Positions 10,301-19,430 are shown, counted from the stretch's first letter. The stretch is DNA of 64,000 bases from Paenibacillus sp. FSL K6-3182 (GCF_037976325.1 NZ_CP150265.1:6737001-6801000); one strand, 5' to 3'. Notes: generated by a model from the sequence alone, not told the origin. A program made the numbers and translations.

Positions 10301-11700
10301 CGGCCTTTCTGATCTAGAACAGCAAAATCACGAGTACCAAGCATTGCCGGGTATCTGGAACGGTGAGCACCAGACAAGTTTGTTGTGTTGTAAATAAGGT
10401 CGAACGTAACTTGCGCTTTAACCGTCGTTCCATCCAGCACTGGCGTCCCTTCCAAATAGATGAATGGGTCTCCCGAATAAGAGTTCGTGCCCCACTTCTT
10501 CCATTCGGTTAGAGGTTTCTCGCCATAGCTCCATTTCAGATCTGCAAGCGCTACGCCTGCCGGCAATTCGAATGAAACGTCAATCGTTCTTTTTTCTGTT
10601 ATGGATGCTTTATCTTTGCTTAGTTGAAGCTCTTGTACTTCAAGAAGAATGCCTGTGAGCACTTTAGTAAATGTCGTTAAATGCTCTTGGATTCTTCCCG
10701 GATAAGCAGACTCGATATAATCAAGAGTATCTTTTGCTGTGTGCCATATTTCTCCATCCAGTGTAGTCTGCGTATAACCATCCTTGTCGCCAAGGCTCCA
10801 GTTCGTCGCTTCCAAGTAGGCGTAAGGAATGCCTGCTTTCGAGAATGGCGCATGATCACTCCAGTCTCCTGTTGTACCAGCTGGATACTTAGGATTTTCA
10901 CCTGGATTAGTTATAAGGGAAAGACCTAGACGGTCAGCAATACTAAGGCCTAGGTCACGAACGAAACCTTTTGAACCGCTGCTGCCATAAATGTACATAT
11001 TATCGCCGACAGCCACACTGTCGAGGTTAATCATCGCAACTGTGTTTTTCTTATCTTGAGCAGTCATTTGAGACACATAATATTGAGAGCCTCTAAGTCC
11101 TTGCTCTTCCGCGCCAAACGCAATGAATTTAATCGTATACGGCGTAGCTAGCTCGGACACTGCTTTCGCTGATTCCAGCATAACCGCTACACCTGATGCA
11201 TTATCATCAGCGCCTTTGCCTGCATTGACAGAGTCATAATGCGCGCCTACGATTATAACCTTTGGCGAGGTTCCTACTTTAGTCGCTACGATGTTATTTG
11301 AATTAACCGTTGTCCCACCGCGAGTATAGCTGAACGGCTGTACCGCAGTATTAAAGCCTAATTTTTCAAATTCAGCCTTTACATAATTTCCGGCTTCAAC
11401 CTCTTTCGCTGTACCCGCAACACGAGCACCGATTGTGGTCGCCATATAATTAAGATAATCATAAGCACTTTTACCTACCGAATCTTCCGGCTCAGCAAGT
11501 GCAGAGACGATCAGCGGCTCCGTATCCGAAGTTTCTTCCAGCCCCGTTGTTTCTGGAGCAACTGCAGTCTCCTCAGCAGGAACCGAACCAGTATCGGCAC
11601 CTTCCCGCGCATATGCAGCACCAGGAGCAATGATAGAGAAAATGAGCATTAAGGAAAGCATGAGTGCGAGAAGCTTTTGAGAGATAATCTTCTTAGACAT
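7351..11700 (-). CDS. Surface-anchored M28 aminopeptidase / M14 carboxypeptidase-like fusion with SLH domains
   Basis: 1449 residues. A signal peptide of about 31 residues ends near AAYA. An M28 zinc aminopeptidase domain (about 75-350) keeps all expected ligands: H154 (GAHYDS), D165 (GADDNASG), E198/E199 (GAEEQG), D227 (NLDS) and H283 (SDHAPF). From about 490 to 860 lies an M14 zinc carboxypeptidase-like domain with HPDE, DLNRDN, the second zinc His in LDMHGF and a candidate catalytic Glu in HTLEIPE. After an uncharacterised ~300-residue part comes a Pro/Thr linker and three SLH repeats that bind cell-wall polymer. AAGGAGG lies 6 bases before the ATG. Its promoter carries the same palindrome as the arginine genes, so a role in peptide feeding is likely (inference). 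Confidence 0.93.
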   Translation of the reverse strand: MSKKIISQKLLALMLSLMLIFSIIAPGAAYAREGADTGSVPAEETAVAPETTGLEETSDTEPLIVSALAEPEDSVGKSAYDYLNYMATTIGARVAGTAKEVEAGNYVKAEFEKLGFNTAVQPFSYTRGGTTVNSNNIVATKVGTSPKVIIVGAHYDSVNAGKGADDNASGVAVMLESAKAVSELATPYTIKFIAFGAEEQGLRGSQYYVSQMTAQDKKNTVAMINLDSVAVGDNMYIYGSSGSKGFVRDLGLSIADRLGLSLITNPGENPKYPAGTTGDWSDHAPFSKAGIPYAYLEATNWSLGDKDGYTQTTLDGEIWHTAKDTLDYIESAYPGRIQEHLTTFTKVLTGILLEVQELQLSKDKASITEKRTIDVSFELPAGVALADLKWSYGEKPLTEWKKWGTNSYSGDPFIYLEGTPVLDGTTVKAQVTFDLIYNTTNLSGAHRSRYPAMLGTRDFAVLDQKGRTIATAPIKLNVYDSYHSYDEIKPEIDAITAEINAKNNRYVETQVLGQSVQGRNIYFTILAKDKASVDKYLNETMPAMMNDPKGLQDKIKNGTFTDYKVPVWLNNIHPDEAPGVDVILNFFREMGMKDNITFNTNEDAANPLPVTLNVNDALENAIFLMNFTENPDGRSLNTRANANSFDLNRDNSYQTQPETKIVTKEIAKWSPLSFLDMHGFVGSFLIEPCTPPHDPNFEYDLLIGSMLEQANAMGKAGIANTKYTSYEIPYESHQNNNGPNKSGWDDASPAYTAVYAMHHGALGHTLEIPELNEDSTTALFYASVAATKYVVENKEKLFLNQLEVYKRGVENTDSRTVDKYLTNAADQVIGRPRGAETNFFPDYYVLPVASELQKNRLATYEMVQYLLSNGVKVEQTTTPVTIGGVVYPIGSYVVNMKQAKRGYANLVLYDGFDVSDFSEMYAEIVQSFADMRGFDRYVVRQDGAFSGKTTSVTGVVIPETTIPGDAEQYVIRNTSNAAIKAVNELLAAKKAVTMLSKGAAGYELGDFLVSKADLQSISKKYLLDVIAFDNKNSKEGPLLKLTTVSATGVPAFVLKDLGFPVTTDMAASDVLINTSGQASTNLIGEGKPYVGFGRSAMNTMKGSTLLPGFDFATTGSSHEGLFKTELDQTHLITAAYDAKEYFYTASGSWITSTPANAKVLATASTDADFFKAGWWPGNDKVKGKTIGFTYKKGKINVTLFANDLLNRAHPQKQFRVVANAIFAAASAEETGPVVTPDPGTGGPGPVVTPTPTPTPKPTPTPVDVPEFKDLGAVEAWAGDAIKELAGKGIITGISSTSFAPLKQVTRAEFLTMLVRAYQLADESATADFSDVKTSDWYYASVAAAVKAGLAQGVGEGKFDPNRPITREEMAIMAANALKLINKDAAASDVEGALSKFSDQAKMASYAKEAIALLTEQGVINGMTDGSYAPKGIANRAQAAVIISKLLKKN

Positions 11701-11862
11701 GTTCTTCCTCCTTTTTTGTCTAGCAATTAATCCAATAAACAGAGTGCAGCCAAACGACAGATTGACAATGCTATACTCATCACTCCCATTCCGCTTTTGC
11801 GTTAATCAATTTTGACTTAATCTAGGATGCGCCTTATGTATATGTGGGTAAAGCGTCAAAAT

Positions 11863-11921
11863 TTGTATACAATATACTTCTATACGTGAGATAGTGTAAC
11901 ATCAACATTCCATATAGACAA
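11863..11921 (-). promoter_or_regulatory. Promoter and GntR-type operator of the surface peptidase
   Basis: In the 317-bp gap upstream of the peptidase, the minus strand reads -35 TTGTCT (11916-11921), a 17-bp spacer and -10 TACACT (11893-11898). About 21 bases downstream lies the perfect palindrome TTGTATACAA (11863-11872), preceded on that strand by GTATA. The layout matches the promoters at 19145-19204 and 16774-16801. Apart from this promoter I see nothing else in 11701-12017. Confidence 0.65.
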
Positions 11922-12017
11922 TGATATTTTCAGATATTCGATCGAAATTCGATAAAAATCAATCTTTTATGTTACTTTAATTAACACAAAACTCGTATAA
12001 TCGCGACTATTATTCAT

Positions 12018-13583
12018 TCATAGTTTAATAGACGTAAGTTTAGCTTGTGTGAACAATAGCATATAATCATGTCCGCCAGCCTTTGAATCTGTACCTGACA
12101 TATTAAATCCTCCAAAAGGATGAACGCCTACTAACGCCCCTGTGCATTTACGGTTAATATATAGATTGCCGCAATGCATATCCTGCAGCGCCGCTTGGAT
12201 TCGATCCTCTTCTGCCGAGAAAAAAGCTCCTGTCAGGCCAAACTCCGTATCATTGTAAATATGAATAGCCTCCTGCCAATCCTTCGCCTTAGCAATCGCT
12301 AATACAGGCCCGAAGATCTCTTCTTGCATTAACGAATCTTTTGGAGCAACATCAGCAAATACCGTTGGCTCTATGAAATAGCCGCTCTCTATTCCTTTTC
12401 CGCCGCCTGCTATTAATCTACCTTCACTCTTGCCTCTCTCAATGGCATTCAAAATCTTGTCAAAAGAAGCTTTATCAATAACAGGCCCGATTGCCGCATT
12501 CTCTTCCGGGGAACCCATAACAAGCTTGCTCGTTCTTTCTTTCACTTTTTCAATTAGCTCATCATACACATCCGCTACAACAATGGCTCTTGAGCCTGCC
12601 GAGCATTTCTGTCCTTGAAACCCAAAAGCAGAAGCTACAATAGCATCAGCAGCAGCATCGATATTGGCCGTTTCATCAACGACAATACCGTCTTTCCCGC
12701 CCATTTCCGCTACAACTCGCTTCATCCATATTTGTCCCGGCGCTTGTTCAGCAGCCAGCCGATTAATACGCAGCCCTATTTCCTTCGAGCCTGTGAAGCT
12801 AATGAATCTGGTCTTTGGATGGCTAGTCAAGTAGTCGCCGATTTCTGCACCGCTTCCCGGTAAATACTGAATAACATCAGCAGGCATCCCCGCCTCCACC
12901 ATCAGCTCATAGAACTTGTATGCAATAATCGGAGTTGTAGATGCAGGTTTCATAATAATCGTGTTGCCTGCAACGATAGAAGCACTAGCCATCCCAGCGC
13001 ATATTGCCAGCGGGAAATTCCAAGGCGGAATAACAATCCCGACGCCCAGCGGAATATAAGTCAGTCGATTGTCTTCACCTGCTAGCTTAACCAGTGGTTT
13101 AATCTCATTGGTTTCCGCTAATTTCAACATTTCACGTGCATAATAATCCATAAAATCAATCGCTTCTGCCGTATCTGCATCGGCTTCTGCCCAGTTTTTA
13201 CCCGACTCAATTACGAGCCACGCCGAAAAATAATGCTTCCGCTCCCGCATGAGCGCTGCGGCTTTCATCAAGCAGGTCGCCCGTGTCCATACCGATGTAT
13301 GTTTCCACGTTTCAAAAGCAGCAAGCGCTGATTTCATCGCCTGTTCAGCTAATTCTTGGCTTGCTTTTGCCACTTCACCTACTACTTCATCCGACTTTGC
13401 CGGGTTGCGTGATACGATATAATCAGAGGTATGAACGGCATGACCTCCAATATGCAGCGGGTATTGCTTGCCTAATTCCGTTCTCACATAAGCAATTGCT
13501 TCCAGAAAGGCAGCACGGTTCTCAGCATTGCCAAAATCAGTCATCGGTTCAGTAACAAATGGCGTTACATTCCATTCTCTCAT
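12018..13583 (-). CDS. rocA: 1-pyrroline-5-carboxylate (glutamate semialdehyde) dehydrogenase
   Basis: An aldehyde dehydrogenase of about 521 residues that oxidises glutamate-gamma-semialdehyde to glutamate with NAD+, the last step of both arginine/ornithine and proline breakdown. The catalytic cysteine C327 is in GFQGQKCSAG and the general base E293 in VAEMGGKDG. PPWNFPL and FTGSKEIG shape the NAD site. Length fits RocA. An ATG at 13589 is in frame, but AGAGGGG overlaps it; the second ATG at 13583 is 7 bases past that site. Translation is tightly coupled to the proline dehydrogenase gene, whose stop lies inside this ribosome binding site. Confidence 0.95.
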   Translation of the reverse strand: MREWNVTPFVTEPMTDFGNAENRAAFLEAIAYVRTELGKQYPLHIGGHAVHTSDYIVSRNPAKSDEVVGEVAKASQELAEQAMKSALAAFETWKHTSVWTRATCLMKAAALMRERKHYFSAWLVIESGKNWAEADADTAEAIDFMDYYAREMLKLAETNEIKPLVKLAGEDNRLTYIPLGVGIVIPPWNFPLAICAGMASASIVAGNTIIMKPASTTPIIAYKFYELMVEAGMPADVIQYLPGSGAEIGDYLTSHPKTRFISFTGSKEIGLRINRLAAEQAPGQIWMKRVVAEMGGKDGIVVDETANIDAAADAIVASAFGFQGQKCSAGSRAIVVADVYDELIEKVKERTSKLVMGSPEENAAIGPVIDKASFDKILNAIERGKSEGRLIAGGGKGIESGYFIEPTVFADVAPKDSLMQEEIFGPVLAIAKAKDWQEAIHIYNDTEFGLTGAFFSAEEDRIQAALQDMHCGNLYINRKCTGALVGVHPFGGFNMSGTDSKAGGHDYMLLFTQAKLTSIKL

Positions 13584-13595
13584 TGTCATTCCCCT

Positions 13596-14510
13596 CTACT
13601 TCCACATATTTTTCAATACAAACCAAACATTATCAGGTCGTTCTGCCAGTCTTCGCATGAAATAACCAAACCAATCTTCACCGTAAGGGACATAGATTCT
13701 TACTCTATAACCATCACGAACGAGTTCATCCTGCAGCTCCTCGCAAATGCCATAAAGCATTTGGAACTCGAATTGCTCCACTGGAATTCCCTGTTCTTTG
13801 ATGAACCTTTTTGCGGTATCAATGATGGCGCGATCATGGGTCGCTATCGCCGTGTAGCTGCCGCTCTGCAAATGCATCTTTATTAATCTCTCAAATGATT
13901 GATCGACATCCGTTTTCTGCGGATAGGCAACCTCTTCAGCTTCTTTATAAGCGCCCTTCACCAGCCTTAGGTTGGCACGATTAAGTCCTAGCTCATGAAC
14001 ATCCTGCTCCGAACGAAACAAATAAGCTTGAATAACGATACCAACATGTTCATATGACTCTCGCAGCCTCTTATATAGATCAAGAGCAGGCTGGCAGTGA
14101 GAGTAATCTTCCATATCGATTCGAACAAAAATGTTCATTTTCGCTGCGGCATCCAATATCGTTCTCATATGCTCCTCGCACAGCTTGCTATCCAGATCCA
14201 GTCCTAAGCTTGTAAGCTTTAAGGATAAGTTCGCATTTGCATTAGAAGCAGCAATTGCTTTAAGCGTGCGCAAGCACATATTTGCGGAATGAGCAGCTTC
14301 TTCCTTGCCTCGAATAAATTCACCTAAATGATCTAAAGTTGCCATTTTCCCTTGTTTATTAAGCTTCTTGACCGCTTCAATGGCGCTGCTTATCTCAACC
14401 CCAGCTACAAATCGGCTAGCTCCCAGCTTGAGCCCATATTTACGCGCCAAACTCCCAATCCGACTGCTTTTGCCGAGAGTCAGAAAAAAGCTCCTCATCA
14501 TTTTTTCCAT
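13596..14510 (-). CDS. Proline dehydrogenase (single-domain, PutB/FadM type)
   Basis: A 304-residue FAD enzyme that oxidises proline to pyrroline-5-carboxylate. It is the stand-alone Gram-positive form, not the PutA fusion. Features of the family barrel include LKLTSLGLDLD, VRIDMEDYSHC, IVIQAYLFRSEQD, RLVKGAYKEAEEVAYP, TAIATHD, FEFQMLYGI, and the C-terminal YVPYGEDWFGYFMRRLAERPDN with the conserved arginine pair. GAGGG lies about 6 bases before the ATG. It sits between arginase and rocA on one strand, so arginine- and proline-derived P5C feed the same dehydrogenase. Confidence 0.95.
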   Translation of the reverse strand: MEKMMRSFFLTLGKSSRIGSLARKYGLKLGASRFVAGVEISSAIEAVKKLNKQGKMATLDHLGEFIRGKEEAAHSANMCLRTLKAIAASNANANLSLKLTSLGLDLDSKLCEEHMRTILDAAAKMNIFVRIDMEDYSHCQPALDLYKRLRESYEHVGIVIQAYLFRSEQDVHELGLNRANLRLVKGAYKEAEEVAYPQKTDVDQSFERLIKMHLQSGSYTAIATHDRAIIDTAKRFIKEQGIPVEQFEFQMLYGICEELQDELVRDGYRVRIYVPYGEDWFGYFMRRLAERPDNVWFVLKNMWK

Positions 14511-14541
14511 AGCGAACCCTCGTCCCCTAACCGCCTAGATT

Positions 14542-15444
14542 CTATATAATTCGTTTGCCAAGCAGAGAGGTCGCCATTTCAACCGCAAGCCGAGAAGTAC
14601 GCATGCCTACATCCAGCAGAGGATTTACTTCCACAATATCCATAGAGGTTACGCGGCCTGTTTCAGCTAGCAGCTCCAGCGCTAAATGCGCTTCGCGATA
14701 GCTTATTCCGCCTGGAACCGGCGTTCCTACACCGATAGCCTCCGCCGGGTCCATACAATCCATATCAAAGCTTACATGCACACCATCCGTACCGCTGCTC
14801 ACAATCTCAATCGCCTTCTCCATAACTGCCTTCATGCCCATTCGGTCAATGTCATGCATTGTGAAGCAAGCGATTCCTTCTGATCGAATAAGCTCCTTCT
14901 CGTAATGATCTAAATCACGCGCTCCGATAATCACTACATTTTCTTTCTTAATGAGCGGTCCAGCTCCCGGTATATCGGAAAGCTTAAATTTCCCTAGACC
15001 CATCGCTACCGCAAGCGGCATACCGTGCATATTTCCGGAAGGAGTGGTCTCCTCCGTATTCAAGTCGCCATGCGCATCAAACCAGATAATGCCCAAATTA
15101 TTGTAATGACCAGTCAAACCAGCTAGCGAGCCAATCGCAACACTGTGGTCCCCGCCTAATACGAGAGGAAAAGAGTCCGCAAGCACTGCGCGATAGACCT
15201 GTTCCCCTACTAGCCCGCTCATCTCTATCACTTCGGGAAAATATTTCATCTTGGGCTGCTTCGGATCAAGCACGCCATGCCTCGGGCAGCTGACCTCGTA
15301 GTTGCCAACTAAATCAAATCCCATACTTCTGATTTGACGCGCAAGCCCTGATTGAATAATGCTTTCCGGTCCAAGCTCCGATCCTGCGCGGCTTCCGCCC
15401 ATCCAGAACGGAACGCTTATGAGTCTCACTTTTTTGCTCGCCAT
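14542..15444 (-). CDS. rocF: Arginase
   Basis: A 300-residue manganese ureohydrolase that splits arginine into ornithine and urea. All metal ligands are visible: H100 (GGDHS), D123, H125 and D127 (WFDAHGD), D227 and D229 (SFDMDCMDP). The frame is open to 15585, but GGGGAGG lies 9 bases before the ATG at 15444, which begins MASKKVRLISVPFWMGG and gives the usual arginase length. An ATG at 15495 with AGGGG upstream is a weaker alternative. Agmatinase is less likely given ornithine aminotransferase directly upstream. Confidence 0.93.
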   Translation of the reverse strand: MASKKVRLISVPFWMGGSRAGSELGPESIIQSGLARQIRSMGFDLVGNYEVSCPRHGVLDPKQPKMKYFPEVIEMSGLVGEQVYRAVLADSFPLVLGGDHSVAIGSLAGLTGHYNNLGIIWFDAHGDLNTEETTPSGNMHGMPLAVAMGLGKFKLSDIPGAGPLIKKENVVIIGARDLDHYEKELIRSEGIACFTMHDIDRMGMKAVMEKAIEIVSSGTDGVHVSFDMDCMDPAEAIGVGTPVPGGISYREAHLALELLAETGRVTSMDIVEVNPLLDVGMRTSRLAVEMATSLLGKRII

Positions 15445-15542
15445 AGAATCCGTCCTCCCCGTCTTGTTAAGATTCGCTTCACCAATGCTTCCCATAGTGA
15501 ACATCCCCTTCCTTAAGCTGTCTCCGTCCGCAAATTCATCCC

Positions 15543-16748
15543 TTATTCGGATTGAAGCACAAACGCAATCCTTTCTATCGCCCAATCGATCTCTTCTTTC
15601 GTAATAATGAGCGGCGGCGCGAACCTTATGGTCGTGTCATGTGTTTCTTTGCACAATAGCCCTTTCCCCATCAGACGTTCACAGTATGGCCTCGCTGCTG
15701 TATCAAGCTCCAAACCGATAAACAAGCCCTTACCGCGAATTTCCACAATATGCGGTGAACTAATTTCAGCTAATTGTTCTCGAAAATATTTCCCCAGTTC
15801 ATCCGAACGCTCTGCCAGCTTCTCCTCCTCGATGACATCAATCGCTGCTGCAGAGACGGCACAAGCCAGCGGGTTGCCGCCAAACGTAGATCCATGCGAA
15901 CCAGGCTCAAAAACATTTAAAATCGTATCGTTTGCGGCGATTGCCGAAATGGGCATCACCCCGCCGCCCAGCGCTTTGCCCATAATATAAACATCTGGCG
16001 TTACATTTTCCCAATCGCATGCAAAGCGTCTGCCTGTACGTCCAAAACCGGTTTGAATTTCATCGGCCACGAACAGCACATCATTTTGTTTGCACAATGC
16101 ATAAGCTCCTGACAAATATCCTTCCGGCGGAATAATGATGCCCGCCTCCCCTTGAATCGGCTCAACGAGAAAAGCAGCTGTATTTGGTGTAATCGCCTGT
16201 TCAAGAGCAGCCAAATCGCCATAAGGAACTAGCTTGAAGCCTGGCGTAAATGGCCCAAAATCCTTTTTGTATTCCTCCGTTGATGAGAAGGAAGTGACCG
16301 TTATTGTCCGACCATGAAAATTGCCTATACAAACGATAATTTCCGCTTGGTCGTGCTCCACGCCTTTCTCACGATATGCCCAGCGACGAACCGCCTTAAT
16401 GGCGGTTTCCACTGCTTCTGCCCCCGTGTTCATTGCCAAAATTTTATTTTTACCCGTGTAATTAACTAGTTTTTCATAAAACTCGCCCAGCTTATCATTG
16501 TGAAAAGCTCGTGAAGTGAGCGTTACTTTATCCGCTTGATCTTTAAGTGCATGAATAATCTTTGGATGCCTATGACCATGATTAAGAGCGCTGTACGCAC
16601 TGAGCATATCCATATACCGATTGCCTTCAGGGTCGTTCACCCAGACACCTTCAGCCTCCGAAATGACGATAGGCAGCGGATGGTAATTGTGTGCGCCGTA
16701 TCGATCCGACTGCTCCATGACAACCGCTGTAGATTTGGTAGATGTCAT
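15543..16748 (-). CDS. rocD: Ornithine aminotransferase
   Basis: A 401-residue class III PLP aminotransferase that converts ornithine to glutamate semialdehyde. The PLP lysine is K258 ([10 protein letters not shown]), with D229-E230 in [15 protein letters not shown] and phosphate-binding [10 protein letters not shown]. The frame extends upstream to 16790, but the ATG at 16748 fits the family start and has GGGGAGTGAT upstream (a somewhat long 13-base spacing); the longer form would run through the operator. It is the first gene of a rocD-rocF-proDH-rocA series on the minus strand. Confidence 0.94.
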   Translation of the reverse strand: MTSTKSTAVVMEQSDRYGAHNYHPLPIVISEAEGVWVNDPEGNRYMDMLSAYSALNHGHRHPKIIHALKDQADKVTLTSRAFHNDKLGEFYEKLVNYTGKNKILAMNTGAEAVETAIKAVRRWAYREKGVEHDQAEIIVCIGNFHGRTITVTSFSSTEEYKKDFGPFTPGFKLVPYGDLAALEQAITPNTAAFLVEPIQGEAGIIIPPEGYLSGAYALCKQNDVLFVADEIQTGFGRTGRRFACDWENVTPDVYIMGKALGGGVMPISAIAANDTILNVFEPGSHGSTFGGNPLACAVSAAAIDVIEEEKLAERSDELGKYFREQLAEISSPHIVEIRGKGLFIGLELDTAARPYCERLMGKGLLCKETHDTTIRFAPPLIITKEEIDWAIERIAFVLQSE

Positions 16749-16773
16749 ATCGATGAAATCACTCCCCGCAAAT

Positions 16774-16830
16774 TTGTATACAATATTCAATTACTGTTAT
16801 AAAAAAACCTGGATTGATTATTAACCACCA
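16774..16830 (-). promoter_or_regulatory. rocD promoter with GntR-type operator, overlapping an upstream terminator
   Basis: The minus strand shows a possible -35 TTAATA, a 17-bp spacer and -10 TATAAC (16796-16801). The palindrome TTGTATACAA at 16774-16783 lies 12 bases downstream, next to the expected start of transcription. A weak hairpin (CCTGG/CCAGG, about 16807-16831) followed by seven T overlaps the spacer and -10; it could end the transporter transcript. Confidence 0.6.
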
Positions 16831-16858
16831 GGAATTTACAAACTAAACGACCTTGCTG

Positions 16859-17581
16859 CTATAAAACCTTTGCCAAAAAATCTTGCGTTCGCGGGTGCTG
16901 AGGATTTTGGAATACCTTCAGCGGCACTCCCTCTTCAACAATGCAGCCGCCATCCATAAACAGGAGCCTATCGCCAACCTCGCGGGCAAAACCCATTTCA
17001 TGCGTTACAATAACCATCGTCATTCCGTTTTGAGCAAGCTTCCGCATGACTTCAAGCACCTCACCAACCATCTCAGGATCGAGTGCTGACGTTGGTTCAT
17101 CAAACAGCATCACGCTAGGCTGCATGGCAAGCGCTCTCGCTATCGCAACACGCTGTTTCTGTCCGCCTGAGAGACGATCTGGATAGGCATCTTTCTTGTC
17201 TTCGAGCCCCACTAAGCGCAGCAGTTCCACAGCTTCTACATTCGCCTGCTCTTTGCTCAGCTTCTTTAGCTTACACGGAGCAAGGGTCAAATTTTCCAAG
17301 ACGGTCATATGCGGAAATAAATTAAAATGCTGAAACACCATGCCCATTTCTTGACGAATGCGATTTAACTCCGACTGTTTATTCGTAATCTCACGATCAT
17401 TCAGCTGAATATGACCTGCCGACGGCTCCTCCAATCGATTCAAACAACGAAGAAAGGTACTTTTCCCCGATCCGCTTGGTCCAATAACAACGACGACCTC
17501 GCCTTTGCGAATTACCGTGTCTATCCCCTTCAATATTTCGTTTTTTCCATAAGATTTGCGCAGCCCTTTTACGACTATCAT
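16859..17581 (-). CDS. Polar amino-acid ABC transporter ATP-binding protein
   Basis: A 240-residue GlnQ/ArtM-type ATPase. Walker [11 protein letters not shown]-loop [16 protein letters not shown], signature [14 protein letters not shown], Walker [15 protein letters not shown] and the switch histidine in IVTHEMGFA are intact. It powers uptake together with the permease, whose stop overlaps its start by one base, and the binding lipoprotein. Being next to arginine catabolic genes suggests arginine, ornithine or another basic amino acid as substrate (inference from context). Confidence 0.94.
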   Translation of the reverse strand: MIVVKGLRKSYGKNEILKGIDTVIRKGEVVVVIGPSGSGKSTFLRCLNRLEEPSAGHIQLNDREITNKQSELNRIRQEMGMVFQHFNLFPHMTVLENLTLAPCKLKKLSKEQANVEAVELLRLVGLEDKKDAYPDRLSGGQKQRVAIARALAMQPSVMLFDEPTSALDPEMVGEVLEVMRKLAQNGMTMVIVTHEMGFAREVGDRLLFMDGGCIVEEGVPLKVFQNPQHPRTQDFLAKVL

Positions 17582-18237
17582 CAGCTTCTCAACTTCCTCT
17601 CTAGCACAGCAAGCAGCCTGGATAATGTAAATGTCATGATAAAATATAAAGCGCAGGCAATTAATAACGGCTCCATCGGCGAGAAGGTGACGCTCTGAAC
17701 CGTCCGAGCATTGTACATCAGCTCCGCAATGCCTATGACGGATATAAGCGAGGAATCTTTTATAATAATAATGAATTCATTGCCTATTGCCGGCAGCATG
17801 TTGCGGAAAGCTTGCGGCAGCACGATGTACCGAAGCGCCATACCTCTGCTCAGACCCAATGATCGAGCCGCCTCCGTCTGACCCCTGTCGATTGCTTCGA
17901 TTCCCGCTCGAAATACCTCTGCCATATAGGCAGAACTATTAATTGTGAGCGCTACCACTCCTGAAATGAAAGGCGGAAGATTTATACCAAATCCAGTCAG
18001 TCCATAATGAATAATGAAGATTTGCACGAGCATTGGGGTGCCTCGTATAATCTCGATATAAGTAGAGGCCAAAAACTTAACCGGCCAGAAGCGCGAGATT
18101 CGCATTAATGCAAAGAGTACCCCGAGCACTGTGCCGAGCGCCACGCCGAAGAAAGACAACTCCAGCGTGACCAAGGCTCCTCTCAAAAAAATCGGCCAAT
18201 ACTCAGCCATGAAACCGAAGTTTAAATCCATATCCAA
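17581..18237 (-). CDS. Polar amino-acid ABC transporter permease
   Basis: A 218-residue inner-membrane permease of the HisMQ/GlnP type with about five membrane spans. The EAA loop that docks the ATPase is visible as [22 protein letters not shown]. The family segment [16 protein letters not shown] is present. It sits 16 bases from the binding-protein gene and overlaps the ATPase gene by one base, so the three genes are one operon. Confidence 0.94.
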   Translation of the reverse strand: MDMDLNFGFMAEYWPIFLRGALVTLELSFFGVALGTVLGVLFALMRISRFWPVKFLASTYIEIIRGTPMLVQIFIIHYGLTGFGINLPPFISGVVALTINSSAYMAEVFRAGIEAIDRGQTEAARSLGLSRGMALRYIVLPQAFRNMLPAIGNEFIIIIKDSSLISVIGIAELMYNARTVQSVTFSPMEPLLIACALYFIMTFTLSRLLAVLERKLRS

Positions 18238-18253
18238 CTACTCCGTCCGCTCT

Positions 18254-19078
18254 TTATTCTCCAACCAGCTCATTGGCCTCAACGACATAACGATCAATTT
18301 CGCCGCTTTCCTTCAAACGAGCAATCGTTCCATCAATTTTATTAAGCAAATCTTGATTGCCCTTCTTAACAGCTATGGATACGCCAGCCTCTTCTACGGG
18401 CTGCTCAATCTTCACTTCAGACACTGCAATATCCGTTTGGGCCACTGCGTATTGATCCGCTACCGGTTTTTCTAGAATAATGGCATCTACACGACCGCTC
18501 TTCAGCTCCAAAATCAATTCAGGAATTTTAGCTAAAGCCGTTAGCTTCGCATCGGCGATTTCCTGTGCAATGCCTTCTTGAATCGAACCTTTTTGAATAC
18601 CGATTTTTTTGCCTTTCAAATCATCCAATGACTTGAATTGCTCAGCTTGATCCTTTTTCACCAAAACGCCTTGGCTAGTCAGGTAATAGATTTCAGAGAA
18701 ATCAACGTTCTTTTTACGTTCTTCCGTAGGCGTCAGACCTGAAATAACCATATCTACTTTTCCTGTATCGAGTGCGAGCAGCAAACCATCAAAGTCCATA
18801 TCTTGAATTTGGAGCTCAGCATTCATATCTTTTGCAATCTCTCTAGCAATTTCAATATCAAAACCTACGATCGTATCTTTACCGTCTATCATCTTATGGA
18901 ACTCAAAGGGGGCGTAATCTGCACTTGTACCCAGGGTAAGCGTTGTTTTCTCTACTGCTGGAGGATCTGTTGCCGCGTTATTGTTCGTTGCAGCTGGCGT
19001 ATTTTCCTTATTGTTTTGACCACATGCCGAAAGGACGACCATAACCGAAATAAGCAGCAATGATAATTTCTTTTTCAT
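18254..19078 (-). CDS. Amino-acid ABC transporter substrate-binding lipoprotein
   Basis: About 274 residues, with a lipoprotein signal (LLLISVMVVLSAC, lipobox LSAC) and then a low-complexity Asn/Thr/Ala linker. The SBP family 3 fold is clear: TLTLGTSADYAPFEF, VGFDIEIAREIAKDM and the aspartate-containing DMVISGLTPTEERKK. Of the in-frame starts at 19093 (TTG), 19084 and 19078, GGGAGAG is correctly spaced only for the ATG at 19078. It is the first gene of the transporter operon, behind a clear promoter and operator. Confidence 0.94.
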   Translation of the reverse strand: MKKKLSLLLISVMVVLSACGQNNKENTPAATNNNAATDPPAVEKTTLTLGTSADYAPFEFHKMIDGKDTIVGFDIEIAREIAKDMNAELQIQDMDFDGLLLALDTGKVDMVISGLTPTEERKKNVDFSEIYYLTSQGVLVKKDQAEQFKSLDDLKGKKIGIQKGSIQEGIAQEIADAKLTALAKIPELILELKSGRVDAIILEKPVADQYAVAQTDIAVSEVKIEQPVEEAGVSIAVKKGNQDLLNKIDGTIARLKESGEIDRYVVEANELVGE

Positions 19079-19144
19079 TTCCATCTCTCCCAATTCATTA
19101 TCTGATTTAGTCTAAAATCCCCCGAATTGAATACGGAGTTAAAT

Positions 19145-19204
19145 CTGTATACAATATACATATATGATGGTAGTAATTATAACATCGGTTTCCACTATCT
19201 ACAA
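19145..19204 (-). promoter_or_regulatory. Promoter and GntR-type operator of the amino-acid transporter operon
   Basis: On the minus strand: -35 TTGTAG (19199-19204), 17-bp spacer, perfect -10 TATAAT (19176-19181), then a near-palindrome TTGTATACAG (19145-19154) with GTATA in front. The operator lies 21 bases past the -10, as at 11863. The GntR gene reads away from here on the plus strand. The rest of 19079-19430 shows no further gene and no second copy of the palindrome. Confidence 0.7.
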
Positions 19205-19430
19205 TGTTTTTTTATGATTCTATTAAAAATTGTTATTTCAATGTGAGTTATTATGACACCTTTCGACATATTCACACACTTGTCTAATATCTGGATCAGA
19301 TGATAAAATAGTGAAATCATCTACTGTACGAATGCATGATCATTCACCTAAGCCATTTATCTATCCCATATAAAAGTTATACAGCAAACAACTTCACCTC
19401 ATTAAAGTAAGTTAGAACAGGGGAACCTAC

